Both the position numbers and the translations under genes were made by a program. A stretch of 24,061 bases of DNA from JBFLVQ01 sp040758525 (lineage in GTDB: Bacteria > Acidobacteriota > Blastocatellia > Chloracidobacteriales > JADJPF01), in NCBI GenBank assembly GCA_040758525.1, contig JBFLVQ010000062.1, positions 1-24,061 on the forward strand, written 5' to 3'. The stretch's first letter is position 1; the number at the start of each line of letters is the position of its first letter. This document shows positions 14,788 to 22,449 of the stretch, one piece after another. The notes beneath the pieces were generated by a model. The model was not told the DNA's origin. It saw only the letters and a program-made list of their open reading frames with translations, and did not search any database.

Positions 14788-16743
14788 ATGTGTGGAATAG
14801 TAGGAGTTGTTGGTCCAGGTGCAAGAGAAGATATTTGGTTGACTGTCTCTATGCTGTCTCTAATCGATCATAGAGGCCCTGACGATTTCGGCCTCTGGCA
14901 TAATGCCGAAGCTGTACTGGCACATCGCCGTTTGAGCATATTAGATCTTAGTTCAGCCGCACGTCAGCCTATGCAAAGCGCTGATCGTCGTTACTACCTA
15001 GTTTTTAATGGCGAGATCTACAATTATCTAGAACTACGTGCAGAGTTAGTACAATTTGGCCATCATTTTCGTACCGATTCCGATACCGAAGTGCTACTTG
15101 CCGCTTATGCTCAATGGGGCACTAAATGTTTAGAAAAGCTCAATGGCATGTGGGCCTTCGCAATTTGGGATAGAAAAACACGTAAGCTCTTTGCTGCTCG
15201 TGATCGTTTTGGCAAAAAACCTTTCTATTACCTGGAACTGGGTGGACGTCTCTACTTCGCTTCAGAGATGAAAAGCCTCTTCCTCTTGCCAGGCTTAAAT
15301 CGTACACTAAATCACCGTGCTGCTGCTGAGTTCTGTGCTGAGCGTATCACCGATCATACCGACCAGACCTTTGTAGAAGAGATTCTACAGTTACCATCTG
15401 CTGGGTTCCTCAATTGGCAAGACGGAAAATTGGAAAAAGGTATTTATTGGAAGTTGCCCACTCAATCTCTTACTCAATCCACTATCACACACAATCAGAT
15501 TGAAGAGATAGCCTATCTATTGGAAGACGCTGTACGTATAAGATTGCGAGCAGATACTTCGATTGGCTGTCTAGTTAGCGGTGGGCTTGACTCTACAACT
15601 ATTGCCTGTTTGATTGAGAAACATTACCGTGGCTCGCAACCGATCCATCTCTTTACCACATTAACCGATCCACCCAATGAGGAGGCACGCGGAGTAGAGA
15701 CTCTCTTGCGCCGGCAAAATAGTTTTGTTGCTCATCTACACACTCCTAGCGCATCAACATTTTGGGAGGATCTACCGGCTCTGCTATGGCACCAAGAACA
15801 ACCATTCGCAGATGGGTCAATGGCAGCTCATTATGCACTAATGCGGGAGGCACGCCTGGCTGGTGTGCCAGTACTATTAACTGGACAGGGCGGTGATGAG
15901 GTGTTTGCTGGTTATCCCACCTATCTATGGGTACATCTAGGTGGAAAATTACGTGAAGGACATTGGTCACAGGCTCTGCGTTGTCTTCGCGAGGCACACG
16001 ATCACCAAACATTGAGCTTTCCCAATATCTTCTTTCATGCTCTACCACCAAAAGTCTGGGCAATTGCAAGAAGAAGTTACATCAAACGACGTATGCATTG
16101 GATAAATAGGGAGCTACTAGCTAGCCTCAAGGGTCGTGAAGAGTATCTATGGGATGGATCAGATGCGCTTGAGCAATACTTGAAAAACTCCATTGCTTAC
16201 TGGACACTGCCAGGGTTTTTGCATTATGAGGATCGTAACTCTATGGCCTTTGGTATAGAGACACGACTGCCATTTTTAGATTACCGTCTGGTAGAAAAGA
16301 TGTTTAGTCTACCATCTGACGAGAAATTACGTGGTGGGCTCACCAAAAGAATTCTACGTGAAATCGCTAGTCCTATTGTTCCTAATGAAGTTGTTTCCAG
16401 AACTGCCAAACAAGGTTATCCAGCACCATTAGCGACCTGGTTGCGTAGCCTGCAAGAGCAAGTACGCGAACTTAGCGAAAGCTCACTAGCACAAGAGTGT
16501 CCTATCCTAGATTACCCACGCTGGCGAAAAACTGTAGAGGATTTTCTTAATGGCAAGAGTAAGGATCTTACACCTGTTTGGCGTGGATTGATCTGTGCAT
16601 TATGGTATCAGTATATTTTTAAGGTCTCAGATAATGAATTGACTAGAATGGCACACCGGCGCCATTGGCTAGCGAATGATTTCATCTCTTCACGCTCGCA
16701 ACTCAATGATAACTATCAACTCTTGAATTGTGTCAATCTGTAA
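14788..16743 (+). CDS. asparagine-synthase-like glutamine amidotransferase 1
   Basis: This 651-residue protein has both halves of class II glutamine amidotransferases of the AsnB type. The start is fixed because MCGIVG must leave Cys2 as the N-terminal nucleophile. Glutaminase landmarks are HRGPDD (28-33), HRRLSILD (46-53), NGEIYNY (74-80) and SDTEV (98-102). The synthetase half has the ATP-pyrophosphatase loop SGGLDST (264-270) and GQGGDEVFAGYP further on. The family takes ammonia from glutamine and amidates a carboxylate activated by ATP. It could be a housekeeping asparagine synthetase, but its place inside a polysaccharide block, with a second copy at the other end, favours modification of a uronic acid or similar group, as proposed for exopolysaccharide clusters with such enzymes. 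First gene of the second block, behind the sigma-54-like site. Confidence 0.93.
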   Translation: MCGIVGVVGPGAREDIWLTVSMLSLIDHRGPDDFGLWHNAEAVLAHRRLSILDLSSAARQPMQSADRRYYLVFNGEIYNYLELRAELVQFGHHFRTDSDTEVLLAAYAQWGTKCLEKLNGMWAFAIWDRKTRKLFAARDRFGKKPFYYLELGGRLYFASEMKSLFLLPGLNRTLNHRAAAEFCAERITDHTDQTFVEEILQLPSAGFLNWQDGKLEKGIYWKLPTQSLTQSTITHNQIEEIAYLLEDAVRIRLRADTSIGCLVSGGLDSTTIACLIEKHYRGSQPIHLFTTLTDPPNEEARGVETLLRRQNSFVAHLHTPSASTFWEDLPALLWHQEQPFADGSMAAHYALMREARLAGVPVLLTGQGGDEVFAGYPTYLWVHLGGKLREGHWSQALRCLREAHDHQTLSFPNIFFHALPPKVWAIARRSYIKRRMHWINRELLASLKGREEYLWDGSDALEQYLKNSIAYWTLPGFLHYEDRNSMAFGIETRLPFLDYRLVEKMFSLPSDEKLRGGLTKRILREIASPIVPNEVVSRTAKQGYPAPLATWLRSLQEQVRELSESSLAQECPILDYPRWRKTVEDFLNGKSKDLTPVWRGLICALWYQYIFKVSDNELTRMAHRRHWLANDFISSRSQLNDNYQLLNCVNL

Positions 16744-16755
16744 GCGGAGAGAACT

Positions 16756-17964
16756 ATGGCAGAGTGTGTTATACAAAACCAAGAGCTAAGTAAGATTGAT
16801 AGTATTCTCCCTTGTGTTGATATATCGGTAGGAAGTCGTTTTCATGCTTTTGACCTGGCTAGAGAGTTGCAAACCTGTGGCATGTTGCGCGCACTACATA
16901 CAGGCTATCCGGCCTTTGCGGCAAAACGATTTGGTCTATCATCGGATCATTTTCATTCTGTCTGGAGTCATGAACCTCTCAATCGATCACTATCCGCACT
17001 ATATCGCCATGGACTGCTGACTAATCGATTAGATTTTACTCTTTCGCGCCGTTTTGATCGTATTGTCGCTGGTAGGCTAAAACCTGGCGCAAATATCTTT
17101 GTAGGCTGGTCTAGTCAATGTCTCTCCTCTTTACGTAAGGCTTCAGATTGTGGAATGTTGACGATTGTAGAACGTGGCTCTACTCATATCGAATGGCAAC
17201 GTAATATTCTACAAGAAGAGTCACAACAGACTGGTGCAGTTATCGAGATTCCCGATACAAGAGTAGTCGAGCGAGAGTTGGCCGAATATGCAGAGGCAGA
17301 TTTTATTGCGGTACCCTCCCGTTTCGTCGCCAATACTTTTATTGCACGAGGAATTAAAAAGGAGAAGCTGATTGTAAACCCCTATGGCGTTGATCTTGGT
17401 CGTTTCCAACCTCGCTCTGAGAAGAAGAATACCGAAGAGCTACAAGTAATTCATGTAGGTAGAGTCTCGATACAAAAAGGAGTTCATTATCTTGTCCCAG
17501 CCGTAAAAAAGATCTCAGGAGCAATTCTCACACTAGTGGGTATGCTGGACCCTGGTATGGAAAAACTTATCTACCAACCCCATACACGTGTGGTTGGACC
17601 AGTCGCAGGTGTGCAACTACCAGCCTACTACTCACAAGCAGATATCTTCTGCCTGCTTTCATTACAAGAAGGGTTAGCATTAGTGATCGCACAAGCAATG
17701 GCAATGGGTTTACCAGTAATAGCAACACGCAACAGCGGTGCAGAAGAGCTTATCACTGATGGTGTAGAAGGTTTTATTGTACCTATACGTGATCCAGATG
17801 CGGTCTCAGAAAAGCTGCATCTACTTGCCGTAGATAAAAGCCTACGCGTTGAGATGGGTCAACGTGCACGTGCCAAAATTTTGCAAGGTTTCAGTTGGTC
17901 TGACTATGGCCAGCGTGCACGTGATGCTTATCAATCCATACTACTTTCTCGGAGGCTAGTATGA
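16756..17964 (+). CDS. GT4-type glycosyltransferase
   Basis: This 402-residue GT-B glycosyltransferase has GGAGAG just before its ATG, 12 bases after the amidotransferase stop. The C-terminal nucleotide-sugar domain is clear: VIHVGRVSIQKGVHYL (231-246), ADIFCLLSLQEG (295-306), MAMGLPVIATRNSGAEELI (315-333) and GVEGFIVP (336-343). At the usual EX7E site the second Glu is replaced: Glu305 is followed eight residues later by Gln313 (EGLALVIAQ), a variant also seen in other GT4 members. It would add one sugar from a nucleotide donor to the lipid-linked repeat unit on the cytoplasmic side. Donor and linkage are not readable. Its stop overlaps the next start by ATGA. Confidence 0.9.
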   Translation: MAECVIQNQELSKIDSILPCVDISVGSRFHAFDLARELQTCGMLRALHTGYPAFAAKRFGLSSDHFHSVWSHEPLNRSLSALYRHGLLTNRLDFTLSRRFDRIVAGRLKPGANIFVGWSSQCLSSLRKASDCGMLTIVERGSTHIEWQRNILQEESQQTGAVIEIPDTRVVERELAEYAEADFIAVPSRFVANTFIARGIKKEKLIVNPYGVDLGRFQPRSEKKNTEELQVIHVGRVSIQKGVHYLVPAVKKISGAILTLVGMLDPGMEKLIYQPHTRVVGPVAGVQLPAYYSQADIFCLLSLQEGLALVIAQAMAMGLPVIATRNSGAEELITDGVEGFIVPIRDPDAVSEKLHLLAVDKSLRVEMGQRARAKILQGFSWSDYGQRARDAYQSILLSRRLV

Positions 17965-18977
17965 AACTGCTCTTTGTTGGTCCATTGTGGAAAGGCAGCA
18001 CGGCATTGCAACGATTCAAAGCTTTCCAGTCGCTTCCAGAAATCAATGTCTTTCCACTCGATTCAATGGAGCGTGTTGGTAAGGCAACACTATTAGATCG
18101 TTTGCGTCACAAGTTGCGTTGGCCTGCAGATCATCATAATTTGAATCATCGCCTTCTTAATGCAATGGATGAGCTACACCCAGATGCAGTTTTTATCGAT
18201 AGTGTTAAAATCTTTTTACCAGCCACAGTAAAGAGCCTGAAACTCGATTATCGTGCGCGTGTAGTCTTCTATTCTCCTGATGATGTATCTGCACCTCATA
18301 ACAGCTCGCGTCAACTAGAGGCTTGCGATCGGCTCTGGGATATCTTTTTTACGACAAAAAGCTTCAATATGCCTGAACTACAAGCGCGTGGTGTACGCCA
18401 GCCTATCCTGATAGGAAAATCTTATGATGCAGAAATTCATCGACCCTGGAATAGCACAGATGTAGGCGACCAGTTTGAACAGTTTGATACTGTCTTTGTA
18501 GGTACTTGTGAAGGCTCACGTTTACAATCGATCAACCGACTTGCCCAAGCAGGTATTAAGGTAGTTGTATACGGAAATGGTTGGGATCGTAGTAAACTCC
18601 ATTCAGAAGTTACACTATATAATGCGCTCTATGCAGAGGATTACACACGTGCACTGCATACCGGCAAATTGGCTTTATGTTTCTTACGTAAGTTGAATCG
18701 AGACTTAGTTACCCAACGCTCAGTAGAACTGCCTGCAGCAGCCAGACCTATGCTGGCAGAAAAGACTGGTGAGCATGATCAACTCTTCATTGATGGTAGT
18801 GAATATATCTCTTTCACTAATGATGATGAGCTTGTTGAGCGTGCTGGCCAACTATTAGCTTGTGACCAACAACGTGTCGCCATTGCACAAGCAGGCAGAG
18901 AGAGATGTTTACGATCAGGCTACTCTACTGTCGATCGTGCCAAAGAGATGTATCACGCGATTGCCACAATATCCTAA
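17961..18977 (+). CDS. CgeB-like glycosyltransferase family protein
   Basis: This 338-residue protein starts inside the previous gene's stop (ATGA), with GGAGG five bases upstream. It resembles the CgeB-type glycosyltransferase group: VFYSPDDVSAPHN (102-114) in the N-terminal part, FVGTCEG (179-185) and GNGWDRS (205-211). The typical C-terminal donor-site block is QRSVELPAA at about 252-260 and EKTGEHDQLFIDGSEYISF (267-285). Such proteins are small GT-B enzymes with one recognisable half. A role in adding a sugar to the repeat unit is inferred from position. The acceptor is unknown, and homology to characterised enzymes is distant. Confidence 0.78.
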   Translation: MKLLFVGPLWKGSTALQRFKAFQSLPEINVFPLDSMERVGKATLLDRLRHKLRWPADHHNLNHRLLNAMDELHPDAVFIDSVKIFLPATVKSLKLDYRARVVFYSPDDVSAPHNSSRQLEACDRLWDIFFTTKSFNMPELQARGVRQPILIGKSYDAEIHRPWNSTDVGDQFEQFDTVFVGTCEGSRLQSINRLAQAGIKVVVYGNGWDRSKLHSEVTLYNALYAEDYTRALHTGKLALCFLRKLNRDLVTQRSVELPAAARPMLAEKTGEHDQLFIDGSEYISFTNDDELVERAGQLLACDQQRVAIAQAGRERCLRSGYSTVDRAKEMYHAIATIS

Positions 18978-18991
18978 GGACTGATAACTCT

Positions 18992-19735
18992 ATGCAGAGA
19001 ACTGGATCGCTGCGAACACTAAGAGAAGAGACACTTGAGAACTATATATCAAGTAGTGTAGGGCCACACAGGCACTTGAGAGAAGCCGATTTTCTCGCAT
19101 TCCAGCGTGCTTATCTATACCACTTGAGAGGTTGGTTGCCATTAACACAAGGACAGAAGTGGCTGGATCTAGGTTGTGGTCAAGGCGCTTTGATGAGATT
19201 AGCGCTCTCTTATGGTTATGAAAAAGTATATGGGATCGATGTTAGCGAAGAGATGCTAGTCGCCTGCCAATCCTATGGACTTAATGTTGAATGTGCTGAT
19301 GTTTGGCACTGGCTGGCAGGCACGGCAGATAAGCAATGGAATATCGTTTCTGCTTTTGATCTGCTAGAACATTTTCCTAAGGAAGAGGGTTATCGCTTAT
19401 TACGGGAAATATGGCGAATCCTCGCGCCTTATGGAGTCTGTCTGGTAAAACTTCCCAATGCCGCAAGCCCTTGGGGATTGGGTGTAACTGCTGCTGACTT
19501 AACACACGAAGCCTGTTATTCACCTGAAAGCCTGTCTCAACTGGCAAAACTTGCCGGATTTTCAAGTTGTGAACTGCGTGAAGTAGGACCTTTTCCCGGC
19601 TCAACAAAAGCAAAATTACGTCACTGGTTATGGGCAGGTGTACGCCGATTCTACCAGGCATTAAATGTTATTGAGACAGGATCTGCTGGCAGTCGTATCT
19701 ACACTCGTGTAATGCTTGGGAGGTTAATAAAATGA
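18992..19735 (+). CDS. class I SAM-dependent methyltransferase
   Basis: This 247-residue enzyme is placed at the ATG at 18992 because AAGGA (18976-18980) lies 11 bases upstream and homology starts there; the longer frame to 18905 would overlap the previous gene by over 70 bases without a ribosome binding site. Motif I is WLDLGCGQGAL (57-67), the ribose-binding acid is in GIDVSEEML (81-89), and FDLLEHF (122-128) and VKLPNAASPWG (152-162) follow, typical of ubiE/UbiG-like folds that act on sugars and small molecules. It ends in ATGA overlapping the next glycosyltransferase, so it is part of the same coupled unit. Methylation of a repeat-unit sugar is inferred. It is not a close copy of the zinc-ribbon methyltransferase upstream. 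Confidence 0.88.
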   Translation: MQRTGSLRTLREETLENYISSSVGPHRHLREADFLAFQRAYLYHLRGWLPLTQGQKWLDLGCGQGALMRLALSYGYEKVYGIDVSEEMLVACQSYGLNVECADVWHWLAGTADKQWNIVSAFDLLEHFPKEEGYRLLREIWRILAPYGVCLVKLPNAASPWGLGVTAADLTHEACYSPESLSQLAKLAGFSSCELREVGPFPGSTKAKLRHWLWAGVRRFYQALNVIETGSAGSRIYTRVMLGRLIK

Positions 19736-20943
19736 TACGCAAACCTCTGTTAGGCTATCTGGTCAGTCATCCTATACAATACCAAGCACCATTATTTCGT
19801 CGGCTGGCAGCCTCTGATAAGATCGATTTTGTTGCTCTATTCGGCTCTGATTTTGGGTTGCAACCCTCATATGATTCTCAGTTCGGATGTGTAGTAGATT
19901 TTGGCATAGATCTGTTGAGCGGTTACCAATCTATCTTTATTAATCAAGCTTCTCGTCAACCTGCCATTGATCGCTTTTTCGGACTACGTACCCCATCAAT
20001 TCATACAGCATTAAAAGCAAAACCATTAGATGTTCTGATATTGCACGGTTGGCGTACTGCTATGATGTGGCAGGCAGCGCTAGGAGCAATACTACGTGGC
20101 ATACCATATTTGATGAGGGCAGAAACCCCTGAATTTCGTTCTAATCGATCGCCAATGAGATTACAACAACAGATACGCAATTTCGCAGTAAAGTCGCTAG
20201 TACGTAGAGCAGCAGGTCTGCTTGCGCTTGGTGCTGCCAATGAGCGCTTCTACTTGCGTATGGGGTGTGCGCCAGAGCGTATGTTTCGTGTGCCTTACTT
20301 TGTTGACAACACTGCTGTTGCTACAGCAGCAGCAACAGGAAGAGCAAATCGTAGAGAGATTCGCGCCACATTAGGCATACCTAATGATAAATTCGTGGTT
20401 GTCGCGGTGGCAAAACTGATCCAACGTAAGCGTCCTCTTGATCTAGTGCAGGCATTAAAAGCATTGCCCGCCGATATACATCTAGTCTGGGTAGGAACAG
20501 GACCACTAGAAGAGCAGTTACGTGCTGAAGCAAAGGTACTCAATGTTGAAGATCGTTTACATCTTGCCGGTTTTCGACCCGCTAGAGAAACTTGGACTAT
20601 CTTAGGCGCTAGCGATCTCTTTGCACTACCTTCACAAAATGAGCCTTGGGGCTTGGTAATAAACGAAGCTGTAGCAGCAGGTCTTCCTGCACTCGTTACC
20701 GATCAATGTGGTGGCGCAGAAGATCTAGTAGTTCCTGATCGTACTGGAGAAATTGTCAATACTGGTGATATAGCAGCCTGGATCAATGCGATCAGAAAAT
20801 GGTATCAGCGTTATCAAGCCAAAGATATTTTAGATCAACAAGAGATACGGCGGCGCGCAGATCTGCATTGTATTGAGCAAGCCGCTCTTTCACTAGAAAA
20901 CATAACGCTTGCTGTAAACGATCAAGGAGGGACTGCAAAATGA
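19732..20943 (+). CDS. GT4-type glycosyltransferase
   Basis: This 403-residue GT-B enzyme has GGGAGG eight bases before an ATG that overlaps the methyltransferase stop. The N-terminus (GYLVSHPIQYQAPLFRRLA, 8-26) is a known opening of exopolysaccharide glycosyltransferases. The donor-binding half shows VVAVAKLIQRKRPLDLV (223-239), VWVGTGPLEEQL (252-263), LHLAGF (276-281) and an intact EX7E motif, EPWGLVINE (Glu304, Glu312), then GGAEDLV (327-333). It probably adds a repeat-unit sugar. Compared with the GT at 16756 it keeps the second Glu of EX7E, so the two are separate lineages rather than recent duplicates. Confidence 0.91.
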   Translation: MIRKPLLGYLVSHPIQYQAPLFRRLAASDKIDFVALFGSDFGLQPSYDSQFGCVVDFGIDLLSGYQSIFINQASRQPAIDRFFGLRTPSIHTALKAKPLDVLILHGWRTAMMWQAALGAILRGIPYLMRAETPEFRSNRSPMRLQQQIRNFAVKSLVRRAAGLLALGAANERFYLRMGCAPERMFRVPYFVDNTAVATAAATGRANRREIRATLGIPNDKFVVVAVAKLIQRKRPLDLVQALKALPADIHLVWVGTGPLEEQLRAEAKVLNVEDRLHLAGFRPARETWTILGASDLFALPSQNEPWGLVINEAVAAGLPALVTDQCGGAEDLVVPDRTGEIVNTGDIAAWINAIRKWYQRYQAKDILDQQEIRRRADLHCIEQAALSLENITLAVNDQGGTAK

Positions 20944-22442
20944 GCTGTGCAGTTATTGAACCAGCAAACACTACCGCACCACTTGCTGAACAATCAGAGA
21001 AAGATGGTTGGCTAGGCTCGATCATTGTTGTATTAGCAACTCTCTCAATATTTGCTTATACGGCAGTAGCACTATTAGATACAGGACGTGGTAAACTACT
21101 GATCGCTAGTATCGGCACAATGGCTTTATCAGGATTGATCTACTTCGCGATCCGTGCGCTTGCTCCATCAATAATATTGCCTAGAATTATTGTTCTTAGT
21201 TATACACTACAGCTCTTTTGGCTAACATTGATTGTTGCCCTCGATCTACCTACAGCACCTCTTTATAACGATATCGCACCCGATATATCTGAGTATCCTT
21301 TGTTGGCCACATTGCCATCACTCATTATACCTATCGGAACTCTTTGTGGAACACTGTTATTTCGACTGTTTCAACCTGAGCAAAAGGTTTCGCCAATCTA
21401 TTCCAGTGCCATTGATGCGCCGCCAGCAGATTTAAACTGGTATCTTGTTTTTGCCGCACTTATTCAATTGTTATATTGGCCTGCCACAATGGAGTCTGCA
21501 GAACTAGCTGGTTACTTAATACGTGTTCTTTCACAGTCCTTCATATTGGTACCGTTCTTTGCTGGCAGATTTGCTAATCGGCTACCTTGGGTACGTTTCA
21601 GTTGGATCATAGTAATGTCGATCAATGCCATTATCGGTCTGGTAGTAGGTGCGCGCGGGGTTGCACTAATACCATTAGGGCTTTTTATCCTAGGAATAAT
21701 CTCATCATTACGTGGACAGGCACGCAAACGCGCTACACTAATCGTTGTTGTAGCATCTATACCGATTTTCCTAATTTCAGGTGTGGTTGGTACAATGCGG
21801 GATCAGATAGGGCGTGGTGGACTTGAGCTTTTCAGTATTGAGCGTGCCACACAAGTTATTGAGTCCATTCCAGAATCTCTCACCTCTGTACCTTCCACAA
21901 ATAATGCTGAGATCGCTATTCAAGGATTGGGCAGGATGTTGATATGGACCAATATTGTGATTCCTGTTATGTCACCTTCGTTAGTACCTTACCGTGAATT
22001 CACAGGCATCGAGGAAGAGATAAAATTATCTCTACAGATATCCAACCTTGCTGGATTGAGCCGGGATGATCTCTATGATGCAGGACTCTCCTCCGCTCCG
22101 GCAAATTCTTATGGTTTCACAGTAAATAGCGGCAACAGTGTTGAGTTTGGGTTACTTGCAGATGGATGGTCACGTGGCGGCCCATTTATTGCACTACTTT
22201 TCGGATTGGTAGCGACCTTGCTCTTGGCAACAGCAGAGGTACTCTTACGCAAGCTCTGGGAAATTATGCCTGCCGCCGCAATATTGCTTCTTGCTATCGC
22301 CATGAAAAGCGCATTTGAGACCAGCGCAGTACCGCTGCTAGGAACTGTTCGCGCGCTCATTCTAAATATCGGGTTTTTCCTTGCGATTGCACTAGCAATA
22401 TATTTGTTTCGTGGTAATGGTGAAATTACCAAAGAGGAGTGA
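20940..22442 (+). CDS. Wzy-like polysaccharide polymerase, multi-spanning membrane protein
   Basis: This 500-residue protein has AAGGAGG nine bases before an ATG overlapping the previous stop. It carries about 11-12 hydrophobic segments (for example near 26-46, 52-72, 78-100 and 120-140, then on to the C-terminus). A long soluble loop between about residues 285 and 400 contains charged stretches (EEEIKLSLQ, SRDDLYDAG) and NSYGFTVNSGNSVEFGLLADGW. Many helices plus one large loop in the second half fit O-antigen/exopolysaccharide polymerases, which join repeat units on the periplasmic side. Such proteins share little sequence, so the call rests on topology and on the Wzx and glycosyltransferase neighbours. 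An O-antigen ligase-like enzyme is the alternative. Confidence 0.75.
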   Translation: MSCAVIEPANTTAPLAEQSEKDGWLGSIIVVLATLSIFAYTAVALLDTGRGKLLIASIGTMALSGLIYFAIRALAPSIILPRIIVLSYTLQLFWLTLIVALDLPTAPLYNDIAPDISEYPLLATLPSLIIPIGTLCGTLLFRLFQPEQKVSPIYSSAIDAPPADLNWYLVFAALIQLLYWPATMESAELAGYLIRVLSQSFILVPFFAGRFANRLPWVRFSWIIVMSINAIIGLVVGARGVALIPLGLFILGIISSLRGQARKRATLIVVVASIPIFLISGVVGTMRDQIGRGGLELFSIERATQVIESIPESLTSVPSTNNAEIAIQGLGRMLIWTNIVIPVMSPSLVPYREFTGIEEEIKLSLQISNLAGLSRDDLYDAGLSSAPANSYGFTVNSGNSVEFGLLADGWSRGGPFIALLFGLVATLLLATAEVLLRKLWEIMPAAAILLLAIAMKSAFETSAVPLLGTVRALILNIGFFLAIALAIYLFRGNGEITKEE

Positions 22443-22449
22443 GGTAATT

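Noticed and set aside
18905..18991. Upstream extension of the second methyltransferase to 18905.
   Set aside because: It would overlap the previous coding region by 73 bases without a ribosome binding site, and the added residues (cysteine- and arginine-rich) look like an out-of-frame reading of that gene.
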